DNA from: Amoebophrya sp. A120 | Lineage: Eukaryota > Sar > Dinophyceae > Syndiniales > Amoebophryaceae | Direction: 5' to 3' | DNA: 64,000 nt | Assembly: GCA_905178155.1 (NCBI GenBank) | Contig: CAJINV010000020.1 | Coordinates: 558,001 to 622,000 of the forward strand | Shown: positions 9,075 through 21,800 of the stretch, piece after piece | Layout: each line of letters begins with the position of its first letter | How positions within the stretch are numbered: position 1 is the first letter of the stretch | Notes under the pieces: generated by a model | The model's input: the letters and a program-made list of their open reading frames with translations, nothing else | Databases searched by the model: none | Told to the model about the DNA's origin: nothing | Position numbers and translations under genes: made by a program

Positions 9075-12036
9075 ATGACAGCGCCCGCCTTCTCGCGCAG
9101 AATTTTCGACTGGCGCCGGCTCCGCGCAAAGGCGGAGCGGTTTCAGGCGGAGATGAAGTCTGGCGGACTTTTTACCCAGGAAACGGGCACGACCGGTAGT
9201 GCAAGAACCAGTAGCCCCCGCGTAGTACTACAAAGAACGCCGCCACGGCAGAAGTTCCAGTTGCCGAAGATGAGGGTTTACACGCACTCCTCCTACACGA
9301 TGCCCCTGCCCGCGAACCACCGATTCCCGATGCACCGTTACAAGGCGGTGCACGCGCACCTGGCCGAAATTTTGTCGACCAAGGGCGCTGCGTGGACGGT
9401 TCCACAGGAACTACTCGAAAATGGCACGGGAGGCCATGCAGCTGCTTTCAGTGGTCGTGAAGTCGTTGAAGATGAAGAGGAAGACCGCAACGCTGCGACC
9501 CTGCGGCGCGCGCTCATGTCCCCGTTGACTTCGTCCGTAGTGGAGGGCCGCGACTTGAAAAACGCAGGAACTACTACGCTTTCACCGGTAGAAGAAACAT
9601 GCCCGCTCGACGTAGTTCAGGGGCGTGAAAGAGATCCTGCTGCACAACTGCGAGAAGCGCTACCCTCCCCAGACGCGCTTCTCCGCATCGACACCGATGC
9701 GCGGCTTGCGACGCGCGAGGAGGCCGAGCTGATCCACGAGAAAAGTTACATCGACGCGTTTGAAGCGGGCGAGATCCCCACGCGGGCGCTCGGATTTCCC
9801 TGGTCGCCGGCGCTGGTGGAGCGCACCTACCGCATTCTGGGTGGGACGCTGGACGCCGTCGAGGACGTGCTGCTGCAAACAGGGCTGAAGAGGTTCAGCT
9901 TGTTGGGAGATCCTGTTGATACTACAGGAACTACAAGTCTTCACGAAACGAGGCGAGATGAACAAGCCTCCTCCTCCTTCTTCTTTGCCGGCGGCAACCT
10001 GGCCGGGGGAACCCACCACGCGTTTCCTGGCTCGGCGGAAGGTTTTTGTGTATACAACGATCTGGCGGTGGCTGCGCGCTACGCACAGGAATTGTTATTG
10101 GCTGTTCAATATGCATTGCAAAAGTATCGTACTAGTATAAATCGCAATACAAATTTTTCCAGAAGAAAGAATCGAATTTGTAATGCTGATTCGGCTAAGA
10201 AACAAGATTTGTCATGCATGATTGCGATTAGTTTTAGTACGAGTACGATACTTTTGCACAGGATATTCAACATTGGGACGAAGGCGAAGGTCGTGGTGGA
10301 GGAAATGAAACAAGAAGTGGAGACGATGAGGATGAAGCGCAAGCGTTTTGTCGAAGGGTACTTCTGGGAGGAAAAGGAGGACGACCAAGAGCAGCTGCCG
10401 CACCAACAGAGGGTGCACAATCAGAACGAAAAAGCATGAAGATGTTGACGAAGAGGAACAAGAAGCCACAAAAGTTACAGGTGGTTATCATCGACGTGGA
10501 CGTTCATCTATGCACTGCAAATGCATCGTACTCGTAGTAAGTATTGCAATACAAATTAGCTCAGCATGAGAAATGGAATTTGTCATGCTGATTTAGGTTG
10601 AAAAAGAAATTTGTCTTGCATGACTTTGACTGCGATTAGTACGACTACGATGCTTTTGCGCAGGATATCATCAGGGCAACGGCACCGCTGCCTGCGTCGC
10701 GGAAGACCCGTCGATTTTGACCTTTTCCCTGCACTACGAAGAGCAAATACAACTTCATGTCTGGGTCTGGAAAGTTGGAACTTGTCTAGTAGGCTAGCTT
10801 TACATACATAAACGTAATTCCTGAGTGGAAATCAATATTTATATTGCATCTGAAAACCAACAAAAGTCGCAGGAGCCTCTTCTGTGACGCAGTTTCTGTA
10901 TCTGTTTCCTTTCTTTGTGGACTGCCTGTGCTTTGTGGACCGCCTAAAAAGTTTTAGCGCTCTGCATAAAATGAGAAAGCGTTCTGAACAGAAGTTGTCA
11001 TGCTGGGCTGCTGCTGCATTCGGAAGTGTTTCCGTCATCCACATTTTTTGAGCATCACAGAATTCCAGACTCCAAGACGTATTTGCATGTGATATGCACG
11101 CCGAGCGCAACTACCCTTTCGGCGACCGGCGGCGGACCAGCGACGTGGAGCGCAACGTGGACAACACCGTGCGGGAGCGCGAGTATTTGCTCGCGCTGCA
11201 GGACGGACTGCGGGAAGTGGACGACAAACTCGCCGCGGTGGGTAAAGCGGGAGGCACGCTACTAGCAGATGATGGAAAAAGTGCGACCCCTGGTGCAGGA
11301 GATCAAGTACAACAAGAACAACCGCAGCTGCTCGTTCTCTTCCAGGCAGGTGTGGACCCGCTCGCGGAGGACCGGTTAGGGAAGCTAAAACTTTCCCGTG
11401 GCACTATGAAATGCAAAAGCATCGTACTAGTAGAAATCGCATCACAAATTTCCTCAGCATTACAAATTTGTAATGCTGATTTGCCTTGAGGAAGAAATTT
11501 GTAATGCATAAGGGCAATTACTACGAGCGCGATACTTTTGCACAGGATAGGGACCCTGTGGAAACGAAATCAGCTGGTGCTCGATTGGGTTCTACGCAAA
11601 AGTTCAAACGAATCTCGCTATTGCACACGTATCAATGAAGTTGTCCGGTCAAAAATTGAAATACGAAAAGTATTTATGATCTTTCAAGTTGAAAGAACAT
11701 GTACATGATGATGATCACGGAGCTGTAAAAAATTCTATATTTGATGCGTTCTACTTCGTGCCCCTCTGCACACCACCCCGTGAAGGTTCAATGAAAGGTT
11801 CAATTATGATGATGATGATGATGATGATTCTTGATCTCACCACGCAGAAGTCTTGGAATTTTTACGAATGCTGCGATAGTAGTTTTGCATAAGTATACCT
11901 CCGACGGAAGAACGCGCCAGTGGTGATCACGATGGGCGGAGGGTACTCTCGACCAATCGACTTCTCGGTGAAAGCCCATTGCGATGTGTACCTGCAAGCT
12001 GCGGCGGCAGCCTGGGGGTCGTCGTTTTCGTTATAA
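9075..12036 (+). CDS. Histone deacetylase, HDAC11/class IV-like
   Basis: A zinc-dependent deacylase of the arginase/deacetylase fold, expected to remove acyl groups from lysines of histones or other proteins. Exons 9075-10109, 10271-10508, 10673-10734, 11100-11404, one starting at 11555, and a last exon ending at 12036. HSSYTMPLPANHRFPMHRY resembles the class IV and bacterial deacetylase N-terminus. The catalytic His pair is H314-H315 (GGTHHA). Zinc ligands D422 and H424 lie in VVIIDVDVHQGNGT, and the further Asp in QAGVDPLAEDRLG. The catalytic Tyr is in ITMGGGYSRPID. Two low-complexity insertions enlarge it, one of about 120 residues near 60-190 and one of about 65 residues before VVIID. The boundary of the last intron (about 11590-11897) was not resolved. 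All active-site residues are present once introners are removed, so an active enzyme is likely. Confidence 0.93.
10110..10265. mobile_element. Introner, family B (156 bp)
   Basis: Flanked by TTCAA at 10105-10109 and 10266-10270. Ends TGCAAAAGTATCGTACTAGT and TACGAGTACGATACTTTTGC are inverted complements. Removal gives GTT CAA CAT TGG in frame within the deacetylase. Confidence 0.93.
10509..10667. mobile_element. Introner, family B (159 bp), inside the catalytic DVH-QGNGT motif
   Basis: Flanked by TCATC at 10504-10508 and 10668-10672. It lies between the codons of the zinc-binding His and the following Gln. Precise removal restores the deacetylase motif exactly, which strongly supports its removal from mRNA. 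Confidence 0.95.
10735..11094. mobile_element. Introner, family A (360 bp)
   Basis: Flanked by TGCAC at 10730-10734 and 11095-11099. The 5' end carries CATGTCTGGGTCTGG and the 3' end a diverged complement followed by TTTGCATGTGATA. Removal joins FSLH to AERNYPFGD, which matches the conserved deacetylase sequence. Confidence 0.92.
11405..11549. mobile_element. Introner, family B (145 bp)
   Basis: Flanked by GGCAC at 11400-11404 and GGGAC at 11550-11554 (one mismatch). Ends TGCAAAAGCATCGTACTAGT and ACGAGCGCGATACTTTTGCA are inverted complements. Removal gives KLSRGTLWKRNQLVLDWV in frame. Confidence 0.9.
11806..11828 (+). repeat. ATG trinucleotide microsatellite
   Basis: Seven or more tandem ATG units inside the unresolved last intron of the deacetylase gene. 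Confidence 0.9.
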
Positions 12037-12798
12037 GTGATTGTCTTGCTCTTGCTCTTGTCGGGTTTTAAGTAGTTTCTGTAGGAGTTGATGTGAACTA
12101 CCACACGACGGCATGCTCCGACATTAGGACCACGCGAAAGATGAAAAAGTGAAATTTGTGCTGAAGATGAAGCTCGTAAAAAGGAAAGAGCAACAGCATA
12201 GACATTAAAGCTGCAAGAGCGCAGTGTATAATTACCATCCTGCCACCAGACTAAAAAGCACAATCCGCCGCGGTGGTGTTTTGATCCGAGCTTCGCAATT
12301 AGTCATCGACAGCTTCGCACATGTTCCTCTTCTAGTCAAAGATCTACCTCCTTGTTTTAGAAGAAAAATAGCACCGCTGAACTTTCGCACCACCGTGCAA
12401 TGCTGTAGGAGACGACTCGAGGCGGAGATCTTGTACCGAAAATGTCATTTTTGACATAGCACGACCAAAATTTTATGAAGCAAACCACGAGTAGGAATAC
12501 GAATATTATATAAATATTTATAACTACCACGACAGATGAAGATGAACAAGGAAAAGGATGACGAGTTAGGATCAATCCACTTTCCGAAGTTCTCTAGTTT
12601 TTACATGTTCGTGATTGGTAAAAAAAAAGCAAACTTCATCAACATTGTCGTGACAAAACCACTGCACAACTTTCTCCCTCTGATGTGGCAGCCCGTAATT
12701 TGCGCGATTTTCGAAGATTTTTGAACAAACAAGTTCTCCTGTTCCTCTCGGTACTATTGAAACTTCTCGCCTTCTTGCAAGAACAACAGACACCTACC
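12037..12798 (+). other. Intergenic region
   Basis: AT-rich stretch between the deacetylase stop and the next ATG. Short open frames on both strands show no conserved character. No repeat, RNA gene or introner ends recognised. Confidence 0.45.
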
Positions 12799-14693
12799 AT
12801 GGACGCGGCTTCGACCGAGCTGTGGATCGGCGTGGGTGTTGCCACAGCGGTGGTGATACGCACTGCAAAAAAATATCAGTCTGGGTCTGGAAAAGTTGTC
12901 CAGCACCATCTTATTGAGGTTTTTTGGGGACCACTACTATCTTCCCCACGTGTGACGCTGTAGACCACAGTCGCAATTTGGCTATGGCAAAATTACCCGG
13001 GATGATGATGATATTGGACGATCTTCTATGCAGCTACACAGATAATTTTCGTCTTAGCTCGAAGGACGCATGATGCGCATCTTCTTCACATCCAGACCCA
13101 GAGCACATGATTTTTTGCAGTTCATATTTCGCGGTAGTAGTTGGGTATCTTTTGTTCTTTCACGACAAGGCTGGCACTGCTCCCCTCCCTGGGAAACTTC
13201 TGCAGAGCGGAACGTTCCAGCTTCCGTTGGTAAATTTTGACGACGAAATATCCAAGAAAAAAACTGTGTAGGTGTAACTTTGTTGGAAGAGCGGCGTCAC
13301 AAATTCGCTTCGCATTACGGGGAAGACCTGTCATGGGCAGCTAATACGTGAAAACACGTATGAAAGTAGCCTAATATGTATGACGCAGACTGACCGGGCT
13401 GGCTGCATGACAAGTGTTATCAGATTTGCATTTTCTGCATCACAGGCTTACACTCGTCACACAGTTTTTTTCTTGCATACGAGAGTTTGGTCGAGGAACG
13501 GCAGCGGGATTTCATGCGCACCTGCGCGGCGCAAAAGGACTTGCACTTTCTGGTGCTGAAAAGAACAATAGAATACGGGAAAAATGAAGGGAAAGTATTA
13601 AAAACCGAGCTGAAACTGCTCGAGCTCAAGGACACGAGTTCCTTTGCCGCCTGTATGACTTCCTTGCGGGAAGCGGACTTCTTCCAGACCGAGGGCGCCA
13701 AGCTATTCCAGGAGAGCGGCGTCTACAGCTTAGTGTCTGCCACCACGCCGTTCGACTTCAGCATGAAATTTTATCAACTGTAAATATGTCTGGGTCTGGA
13801 AGGATGCAACTTGTCATGCTAAAAAGTCTGGACTGGTGTGAAAAAATCTGTGTTGCATGGTTATCAAAAGTTGTCCACTTTTGACCAATTTGCGAGGAAG
13901 CCTCTCAAACGGGCTCGGCACGACAGAGACCTCACAGAGTCTGTCATGCTTTGTCTCGCATTCCAGGCCTCATACGTCATGCAAAACCTGCTCCTGCATG
14001 ACAAGTTTACACTCTTCCAGACCCAGACATATTTGCAGTAGTTAGTTCCACCGGTGGACATAATAGCATGTTTTTAATCTCTCTCTACATAGTGCATCCA
14101 CGTAGTTCTCTTTTCTTTTCTTTCTTCAAAAAGTTCAAGTCGTTCTCTTCCCTGTGCTGTACCATGGTCTTGTTTCCAGACAAAACACCAGACATATTTG
14201 CAGTTGATAAATTTGGCGTCATACCCATGTTCCACGACCCAAAGTACGTGATCCTCTATCACGAAGACACTAAGCAGTTTCAGGTATATTTTGTAATGAA
14301 GAAAATTTTCTTTTTTTCATTTGAGATTTCACGTGGGATTCGGATTGTGAAAAAACTCATGATATGAATGTAGTGAACCTTCATGATGTAGTGAACAATT
14401 TGATTCGACTTTCGAATGCGCTACGGTTGCTTCCTTGTGACCATCAAAAAAGAAAATATTGTGTTGCAAAACTATGTAACAATTATGAAACCCAGATACT
14501 TTGGGGTGCGTGGATCAATGACAAAGCCGAGCCGGTTCCCGCCAACAAAAGATGGCCGTTTTTCGTGTGGTACGTGTCGCAGCCGCTCGGAATGAAGCCG
14601 CCAGCGGAAATCTCCTTTTCGTATGGAGCAATAAGAAATACCAAGGACAGTGTGATGAAAAACATTGAGGTGGTGTGTGCCGAGATGTTCTGA
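12799..14693 (+). CDS. Single-pass membrane protein of unknown function (about 244 aa)
   Basis: Not recognised. Exons read as 12799-12858, about 13128-13248, 13485-13771, 14215-14283 and 14496-14693. They sum to 735 bases, exactly 245 codons. The last intron (14284-14495) is canonical GT-AG. The N-terminus MDAASTELWIGVGVATAVVI joins FAVVVGYLLFFHDK to form one membrane helix, interrupted by an introner. The rest is soluble and mixed alpha/beta in appearance, ending in SYGAIRNTKDSVMKNIEVVC and a short tail. A signal-anchored protein facing one side of an organelle or the ER is plausible. The first junction is the weakest, because no 5-bp repeat was found there. Confidence 0.75.
12857..13126. 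mobile_element. Introner-like element, family A, atypical edges
   Basis: Contains ATCAGTCTGGGTCTGGAA near the left end and TCCAGACCCAGAG near the right. CACTGCAAAAAA and TTTTTTGCAGT form the outer inverted repeat. No 5-bp duplication was seen. Frame continuity needs removal of about 12859-13127, so the exact edges are uncertain. Confidence 0.7.
13249..13479. mobile_element. Introner, family D (231 bp)
   Basis: Flanked by CGAAA at 13244-13248 and CGAGA at 13480-13484. Ends AAGAAAAAAACTGTG and CACAGTTTTTTTCTT are perfect inverted complements. Removal joins VNFDDE to SLVEERQRDF. Confidence 0.9.
13772..14209. mobile_element. Introner, family A (438 bp) with a duplicated 3' end
   Basis: Flanked by AATTT at 13767-13771 and 14210-14214. 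The 3' inverted end occurs twice, at about 14013-14040 and again, more diverged, at about 14175-14209. The outer copy is the one that fits the direct repeat and the reading frame. Confidence 0.88.
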
Positions 14694-15806
14694 TCGAAGA
14701 TACAAAAACAAAATGTTGAAAACAAGCAGTACGAAACGGAAAAAGAAAAACCTCGCAGTTGCCATTTTTTGAAAATGTCCCCACCAGCAAGAACTACATT
14801 GCTCGTTGTTCGAGATCTCCAAGGACGAAGTGAAGGGTTTTAAACCGAACGAAGAAAGAGTTATGCGTATGAATGAAAATTGTGGTTTTTTTTCTATATC
14901 GGGAAATAATAACTGGAAGATCTTCTCGTTCCTTGTGGACGATCTATCACTTTTTACATAAGAGAAAATGAAAAAGCAGGAGACCGTGCGTCTCTATGCC
15001 GGAGCGGTCGGCCGACGAGGACGACACCAAGGCGGGCTCATAGAACTAGTCTTCATTGAAAATAATTTGCGAGCTTCAGCTTTGTTTGTTTCAGCGAACC
15101 CTCCCCGCTCAATCAGAAGAACTAGCACCTGAAACGGAAAATAAGTCAGGACGAAGATCATTGTTTTAAAAAGCCTTTTTGTTGGGCGGGTCGTGGTCGC
15201 CTGCACGCCGGTCGTCTTCTTGTGCACGTGGTTGCTGTCTGCCGAGCAAAGCTTTTTTCACGAGGAGCTATCGGAGGTGCTGGAGCCATGAAACTAAGCT
15301 CTACTCGGGTCGACGACGACTTTTTCTTCCAGAAGTTGAGCCGCCTGCAAACGCCGGACGAGCACCAAGCGCTTGTCGTTCGGGCCTGTTACTTGGTTTC
15401 TGAGGCGGGCGCGGGTTGACACTGCTTCCCAAATTCGCGAGTCTGCTGTGTTGTAGATTGCCCACTTCCGCGCATAAGAAACTGGAATCGGAGAACACAG
15501 AACGGTGAGGGTAGAAAGACATTGCATTTCATATTCTGCGTCGGCAGGTCGTCGAGGTCGGCGTGTTGAATTTATTTTGTCGGCTCTGCTATTTTTTGGT
15601 TGCCAACGTGTGTGGTTCAGAAATTGGTCGAAGACTTATAATATACAGTGATTTCGTATATCAAAATCAAATCAGGTTCTCACGTCGGAACATTTTTAAC
15701 CAAGTATCGCCATCGAAGGATGCTGGGGAAGCGCTGCTCGCGCCAGCGGTTCCCGTGCTCACACTCAAGGTCGTGTTATGCTGACCAGGACTCTGCTCAA
15801 CAAAAA
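14694..15806 (+). other. Intergenic region with possible very small genes
   Basis: Between two genes. A possible exon at about 15175-15290 reads LFVGRVVVACTPVVFLCTWL then a short acidic tail, resembling a tail-anchored segment, but no convincing start exon was found (a short ATG frame lies at 14997). A 43-codon ATG frame starts at 15288. Neither has enough support to call a gene. A frame open from GTG 15648 has no ATG before 15807. Confidence 0.35.
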
Positions 15807-18800
15807 ATGTCGCGCGCAGCTGCGGTAGAACGGATGTTTACTAAGTTAGGAGTCGTGGTGTATATTACCGGGATACAACTTCTAGGGATCTTCATTTTAG
15901 CTCCTGAAGTACAGGCCGCACACATTTTGCTTCCCGAGGAGGAGCAGCCCGTGCAGAAGGGGAAGGTATGGGTTTGGCCCCCAATTGAGGAGATCGAACT
16001 CGGAGGGCACAATGCGACGTCGCAGCACTGCATCTGCACCAGCCCAAGGGTTCTGGAGGAAAAGGAGCGGCAGGTCCAGGCCATGTTGCAACGACGAAGC
16101 GCCCGGCGAGGCAGAGCGCTCGTCCGAACAACCGAAGAACGGCTAGTTCCCGCCGCGAGGACAAGGACCGCTAGTACACCCTCTGCAAGAAAAATACCAA
16201 GTGGCGCAGCAGCTGCTAGTGCTGGACATGATATGGTGCCAAGTGGGCGACCAAGTGGGGACGAGACCATTAACAAAGAGCATTGCTGTCCGTCTCCTGG
16301 TCGCACCGGTGTTACTGGGGATGTTGAACAGCAAGAAGTAGAAAGAGGCTTTGGCGGAATTTCTTCAGGTGGTCAACATGATCGCGCTGGCACTGAACAG
16401 AATTTCACACGACCGGCCCGCCACGACAACTCCTTGCTGCGTCAGATAATTCCTATTCCTCCGAGAACTACAGCGGAGAACGAGAACCACACTGAGGATC
16501 CTCTATTTCGAGCGAATAAACCCAGCGAACATTTACACATCATTTCTCCGCGCCGGGGCGGCCGGGGACATCAACAAACTGCCGGGGTTGTAGCAGGAGC
16601 ACCAGCAGGTCTCCTGCATGGGGCGCAGAACTACGACCACACTCCGCGGCCGGAGTCCGTATCAGAGGGAAGACCGAACCTGAAAAAAAGTAGCATTCTG
16701 TCGCTCGAGCACCGCGGCTTTGGATCCTTTGGTCCTGCTACTTCATCCTCTCAGCACCTTTTTGAACAAACAAAGGACCACGGTTTCTTCGGTGACACTA
16801 CTGCTGCTCCCAGCACGGCGCTACCCAGTTGCGTCCTGTCCAGTGCTTGTGATCATGCCTTAAGTGAGTGCAAGCGGCGACGTACTTCGGATGCGGACGC
16901 GGGGGCGGGCGCCGCAGCTGGTGGCACTACAGCCGCGACATCGCAGGCAGCGTTTGGATCCTCCACTACTTCGGCCGCCGCTGGGGTCGCTCCGCCGATT
17001 CACTTCTGTCTTGGTGAGCACGTCGGGGACCACAACACGGGTCATGTTCTGTTGCACCAGCACATGCACAGAGGTGCTGCTGGTCCACCCCGTGGAACAA
17101 CTCAATCATGCTCCACATCCACAATGTCGGCTCTGGGACACGAAATGCACCATATGCACCTATTTCGGGGCTGCTCTAGTGCCTCTCATAATTCCCTTCG
17201 AAACGAATCCAATGCGATGTCACGCGACCTGTTCGGACTTAGTAGCACCGATCCAGCACCCGGCGTTCACCTAGCTCTACAGCCGGCGGATGAGATTCAG
17301 AATAGTGCGCTGCAGCTTCGTACTCCATCACAACAGCATCAGCACCAGCAACGTCCGGTCGCAACTTCCACTACTGTACCAATACCACCAGCTGCGGAGC
17401 GGGGGCACCAGTCTGCTGAGGATCATTTGCAACTACAAGATCTGTCCGAGGAACAGGAGCGTCGCCTGCTCGCGCGGAGCCGGTCACCGCTTGGGCAGCC
17501 AAATGATAATCATGCTTCACAGAGCACTAGAGAGCAAAAGTCTTTTCTCAATACCGGGGCTATTATTCATCATGATCTTCTTCCACAGAGTTCCTCAGAA
17601 AAGGTAGGGCCGCCACACCACCACGCGCCGGATGATCATCATCGCGCTGGCCACGAAGCAAGAGCTGCAGCGGCACCAGAGAAGAACTACAACTACCCGC
17701 CGAAAGGTGAACATGCAGCTTATGCTGACGCAGCTTCCGAAGTTGTAGATGAGCAATCGCAGGCAGACGTAGAGATGTTACCGGCGGCCGCGTCTTCACC
17801 TGAACAGATTCCTGGGGTGGAGGTTCAGGACGAGCCACAAGGACGGGAGGCGCTTGCTGCGAGTACGAACAAGGATCATGGGTGCCACTTGATTTCATCT
17901 CTGCGCCGCGCCGATTATTGCGCCCTCAACATCGCTAGCGCTTCTTCTGGACACCCACCGATGTTGGCTCACCCCGGCTTCCTGATTTCATGCAAAAAAA
18001 ATCGTGGTAAAAATGTTAATGATCGTGGTGACAAGGTCGATGATCTGTCGTGCCAGCAGGGACAACATAATTTTCGTGCGCAGTCATTCCCTGTCGAGGT
18101 CGAGCAGGACGCGGATGTTGATCTTGAAGCTCTCCGAGCTGTGTGTGCGGCAGCTGCACTTACTAGAAGTAAATTGACGGACCGCGGCAAGATGAATGCC
18201 ACGACGGAGGAAGGTCCTCCTGCTCGACCACGTTATTCGCGACCTATCAAATGTAAAAATGTCTGGGTCTGGAAGATTGCAACTTGTTATGCTAAATCTG
18301 AAGCATGCAAAAATCTGTTTTGCATGCTTGGGTTACCCGGTCGGCAGAGCCGATCCACAACGAACGAATGCTTACCAAAAGCTGTCCACTTTTGACCTAC
18401 TCGAGAGGCAGTTTCTCATGCAGGGTAGGCATGATGGAACTCGCACAGAATCTGTCATGCTATGTCCTACATGCCAGACCTTATATATGGGTCATGGAAC
18501 ACCTGCATGACAAGTCTGGCACTCTTCCAGACCCAGACATTTTTACATTTGATACGACCAGAGGAAGTACAAGTAGAATGGGCCGCGAACAAGCAACTCT
18601 GGCTGAATTCGTGGCAGTTTTTGGATCAGCAGATGGATGCGAGAGCGGCCCGCCACTTTCCCACGAAGGACGACCACAGCCATAACATCAGGCCGCTGTA
18701 TAAGCTGCTCCGCTTCGGCCCCCAGCTGGTGCTTGGGGCCACCGCGTTGCCCGACAACGTACTGGCCCGGGAGGCCAAGGCGGAGATGCGGCGGGGGCTA

Positions 18801-21800
18801 CATCGAGCCTTCCCCGCGCCGGGGCGGGAGCCGCTACATCTGCAAAACCACGTCGCGAAAATCGCCGCGAACCCCCCGGCAGCCGGGCTGGTCGCCTGCG
18901 CCGAAGGGTACGCGCACCGGTTCCGCGACGCAGACAACCTGTTTCAGCGCAAGGAAGGCGACCAGGACATCAGCCATCATTCGATCTTATATTCAGCAAT
19001 CGGGCCGCAGCGGCACGGTTGGGTGATGCTGTGGAAAGATGGATTGCAGCGGATGCATGTGGTCGAGCCTAAAGACCCCGTTCGCGACGTGGGCCCGCTC
19101 GCCTGTCCACGAACTTTGTGGAGGTGTCCACCGCCCCGCAGCCGTTTATTCGCGACGAAAATTGAGAGTCGTGATGATGAGCTTGTGAGGATGATGAACC
19201 GAGGACAGAATGGCACCACGACTGGTGCGCCGCCCCCCACGTCGTCGACCCCGATGGGGAGGTCTTCATCAAATGAATGCCGCGAGGACCAGCACGAGGA
19301 CATCGCGTCCGCATGTCGCGGAGATCATGATGCAACATCCCCGGAGACCACCACCATGTTCGAAACTTTTTCTCTGCTGGAGATCCTGAAGACGGTGAGC
19401 ATGCTCGTGGTCCAAACGGCCTCCGCGCGCGTTGCGTCGCTGCACCGCGAATACGCCTTTTTCGACCGGCTGGCTTTCACAGATCTCGATGCGGACGAGC
19501 ATGAGGGAGATCATCTTCATGCAGGAGGTAGCTGTTCTTGTGCGGACGACGAGGAGGAAGATCAGGAGCATCATTCGGCGCGACCGCCTCATTATACCGC
19601 ATGCGCAAGTAGGAGCAGAGAGACCGAAACGCGAGGCACAGGAGACGTCGCGCGACAGAAGCCCCCGAGTAGATGCACGAAGAGGACCACTGCACAGGGG
19701 GAAGAGCAAAAATTTTCGGGACAAGAAGCAGCGGCAGCCGTTGTAAATGAAGGCGAGGATGATCATGAAGATGATCATGACGTGCCAACAACACCCATGT
19801 CACCCGCGGAGCTGAATTTTTTCGGATCACGCAGTAGTAGCTTCAACCAGGCTGCGCAGGGCTCGTCTGCCGCCGCGTCGCCTGTTCAACAACATAACGC
19901 GTGCTGTAGTGAACAACAAGGACCACCAGCACCGGCGCACACAGAAGGCACAAGAGCAACTGCAGGACCAGACTTTTTATCCTATGGACCCGTCCGCGGA
20001 ACTACAACTACTGGCGCAACAGCGGAGGAAATGAACTACAAGCAAGGGAACAACATCAAGAAGGTGTTCGACTTTAGCAAGAATTATGATCATAGCATGT
20101 CACAACTAGAAAGCAAGATACCACTCGAACTCGGAGCTTCCTCGAAAACGACCACTGTTCCGGGGATCCAGCCAGGCTTTGGAGCGGGCGGAATGAAAAA
20201 TAATAATAATGACAAACGCGATCGCGAGGACCACGACATTTCGGCCCAGCACCAGGACATCACTGTGGTCCTCTCCTGTGCGGGACACGATCAGGAAGAT
20301 GTGGCAATGGTCGTGAGAAACAAAAATGAGAACAACAGCATAGCTGACAGTGGTCCAGGCGGAGCGGGACAAATAAAAGGAATGCAATTGCCGCTTGATC
20401 TTCATCAAGGCGAAGGTGCAGCAGCTGCAACGACTATGTACAGCGACACGGCCTTTCTTTCCGCCTCGAGCTACTACTCGCCGCTCAATTTCAACGCCTC
20501 AACCTCGCCGCATTTCGCGACTTTATTAAACTTGAATCAGCAAAACGCAAATTCTACACGCAGAGAAGCAGTGGAACATGTTGACGGCGCGCCGCTTTTG
20601 ATGAGACGACCGGAGCATGCGGCCGAATTGGTCCTGCCGCGGCCGCCTTCGACGTCGGTGCCTGTTGGTCGAAGCACACGAGAAATAGACAGGGACGAAA
20701 GAAAAATTCCGATTGAGACGGGGGACGAGGTCATGAAGATCTTGTCAGTGGAGAAGAAAGGTTGCACTTCGACTTCTACTTGTTCTGGTGGCCCAGCAGG
20801 AGCTGTTCTTTCAGGCACATCTTCAAAAGCGTCTTCTTGTCCCGCCACTGGTACTACAGCTGAATTACAATCGAGTGAAAGAACTTCCGCCGCGAGAACG
20901 GGGACCTCTTCTAGTCATCAACATGAACAAAAGCAACCCACGACTTCCAAGCAGAAGAAAAAATGCAACCAGAAGAAGTTCCTGACGCTGGAGAAACTGT
21001 TATCGGACGTGCTCGCGCCGCACTGCGCGGATAGAAATAGTATTAACTATCGCGCGGCGCCCTGGGAGGAGGTAGCGACCCCGTTTGAAAAGTTGGGTTC
21101 CGAGGACTTCCTTCTGAAGAAACAGCCGCTCCCGGAAGACGGCCCGCTGTCGCCCGAGCAAATCAAAGCATTGCACGAAGCCGGGCAGACGAACGCGAAA
21201 GTACCGCCTCACCTGAGGAAAATTGTAATACCAGTGATACCTCCGAAGGAGCCGGGGCTGGAGCTGCAGCAGGAAGGCGCTCAGCAGGACGAGGAGAACT
21301 ACGACATGGATGTCGAGCCGCATGACCTTTTTTCTGCTAGTGAAAGAGGTGGTTCACAAGCAGCAGATGAAGAACCGCGTGTCGTGCGGGGCGACGAGCC
21401 CGTAAGTGATCGTAAAGAACCCCAGCAAGGCGAAGTAAGTAGAGAACAAAATCAAGTAACACCCCCTTCTCCTCCACAGGACGATAGCTACGGTCTCCTG
21501 TCTCTCCTCGCGACCCTGCTTGTGTGCCCTGCTGCTGACCACGTGCAAGAAGACCATGATGAGTCTTTATTTACAAGCTCCCCCTCGAGCGGGAGGACGA
21601 CAGAAGCCGATCGTGCTGCTCCTTTGAAGAATAAAAAGAAGAACAAGAAGAACATCAGCCCCAGGTTCCAGTTAGTGCAGATTGAACAGGAACGGACGCG
21701 CACGGTACGAAACTGAAAAGTTGTAGTGTCCCACCTACTTCCCCAGAAATGCTTGGAACGTGGTAGACGCGCACTTCCAGAATGCCCGCTGTTGCAGTCG

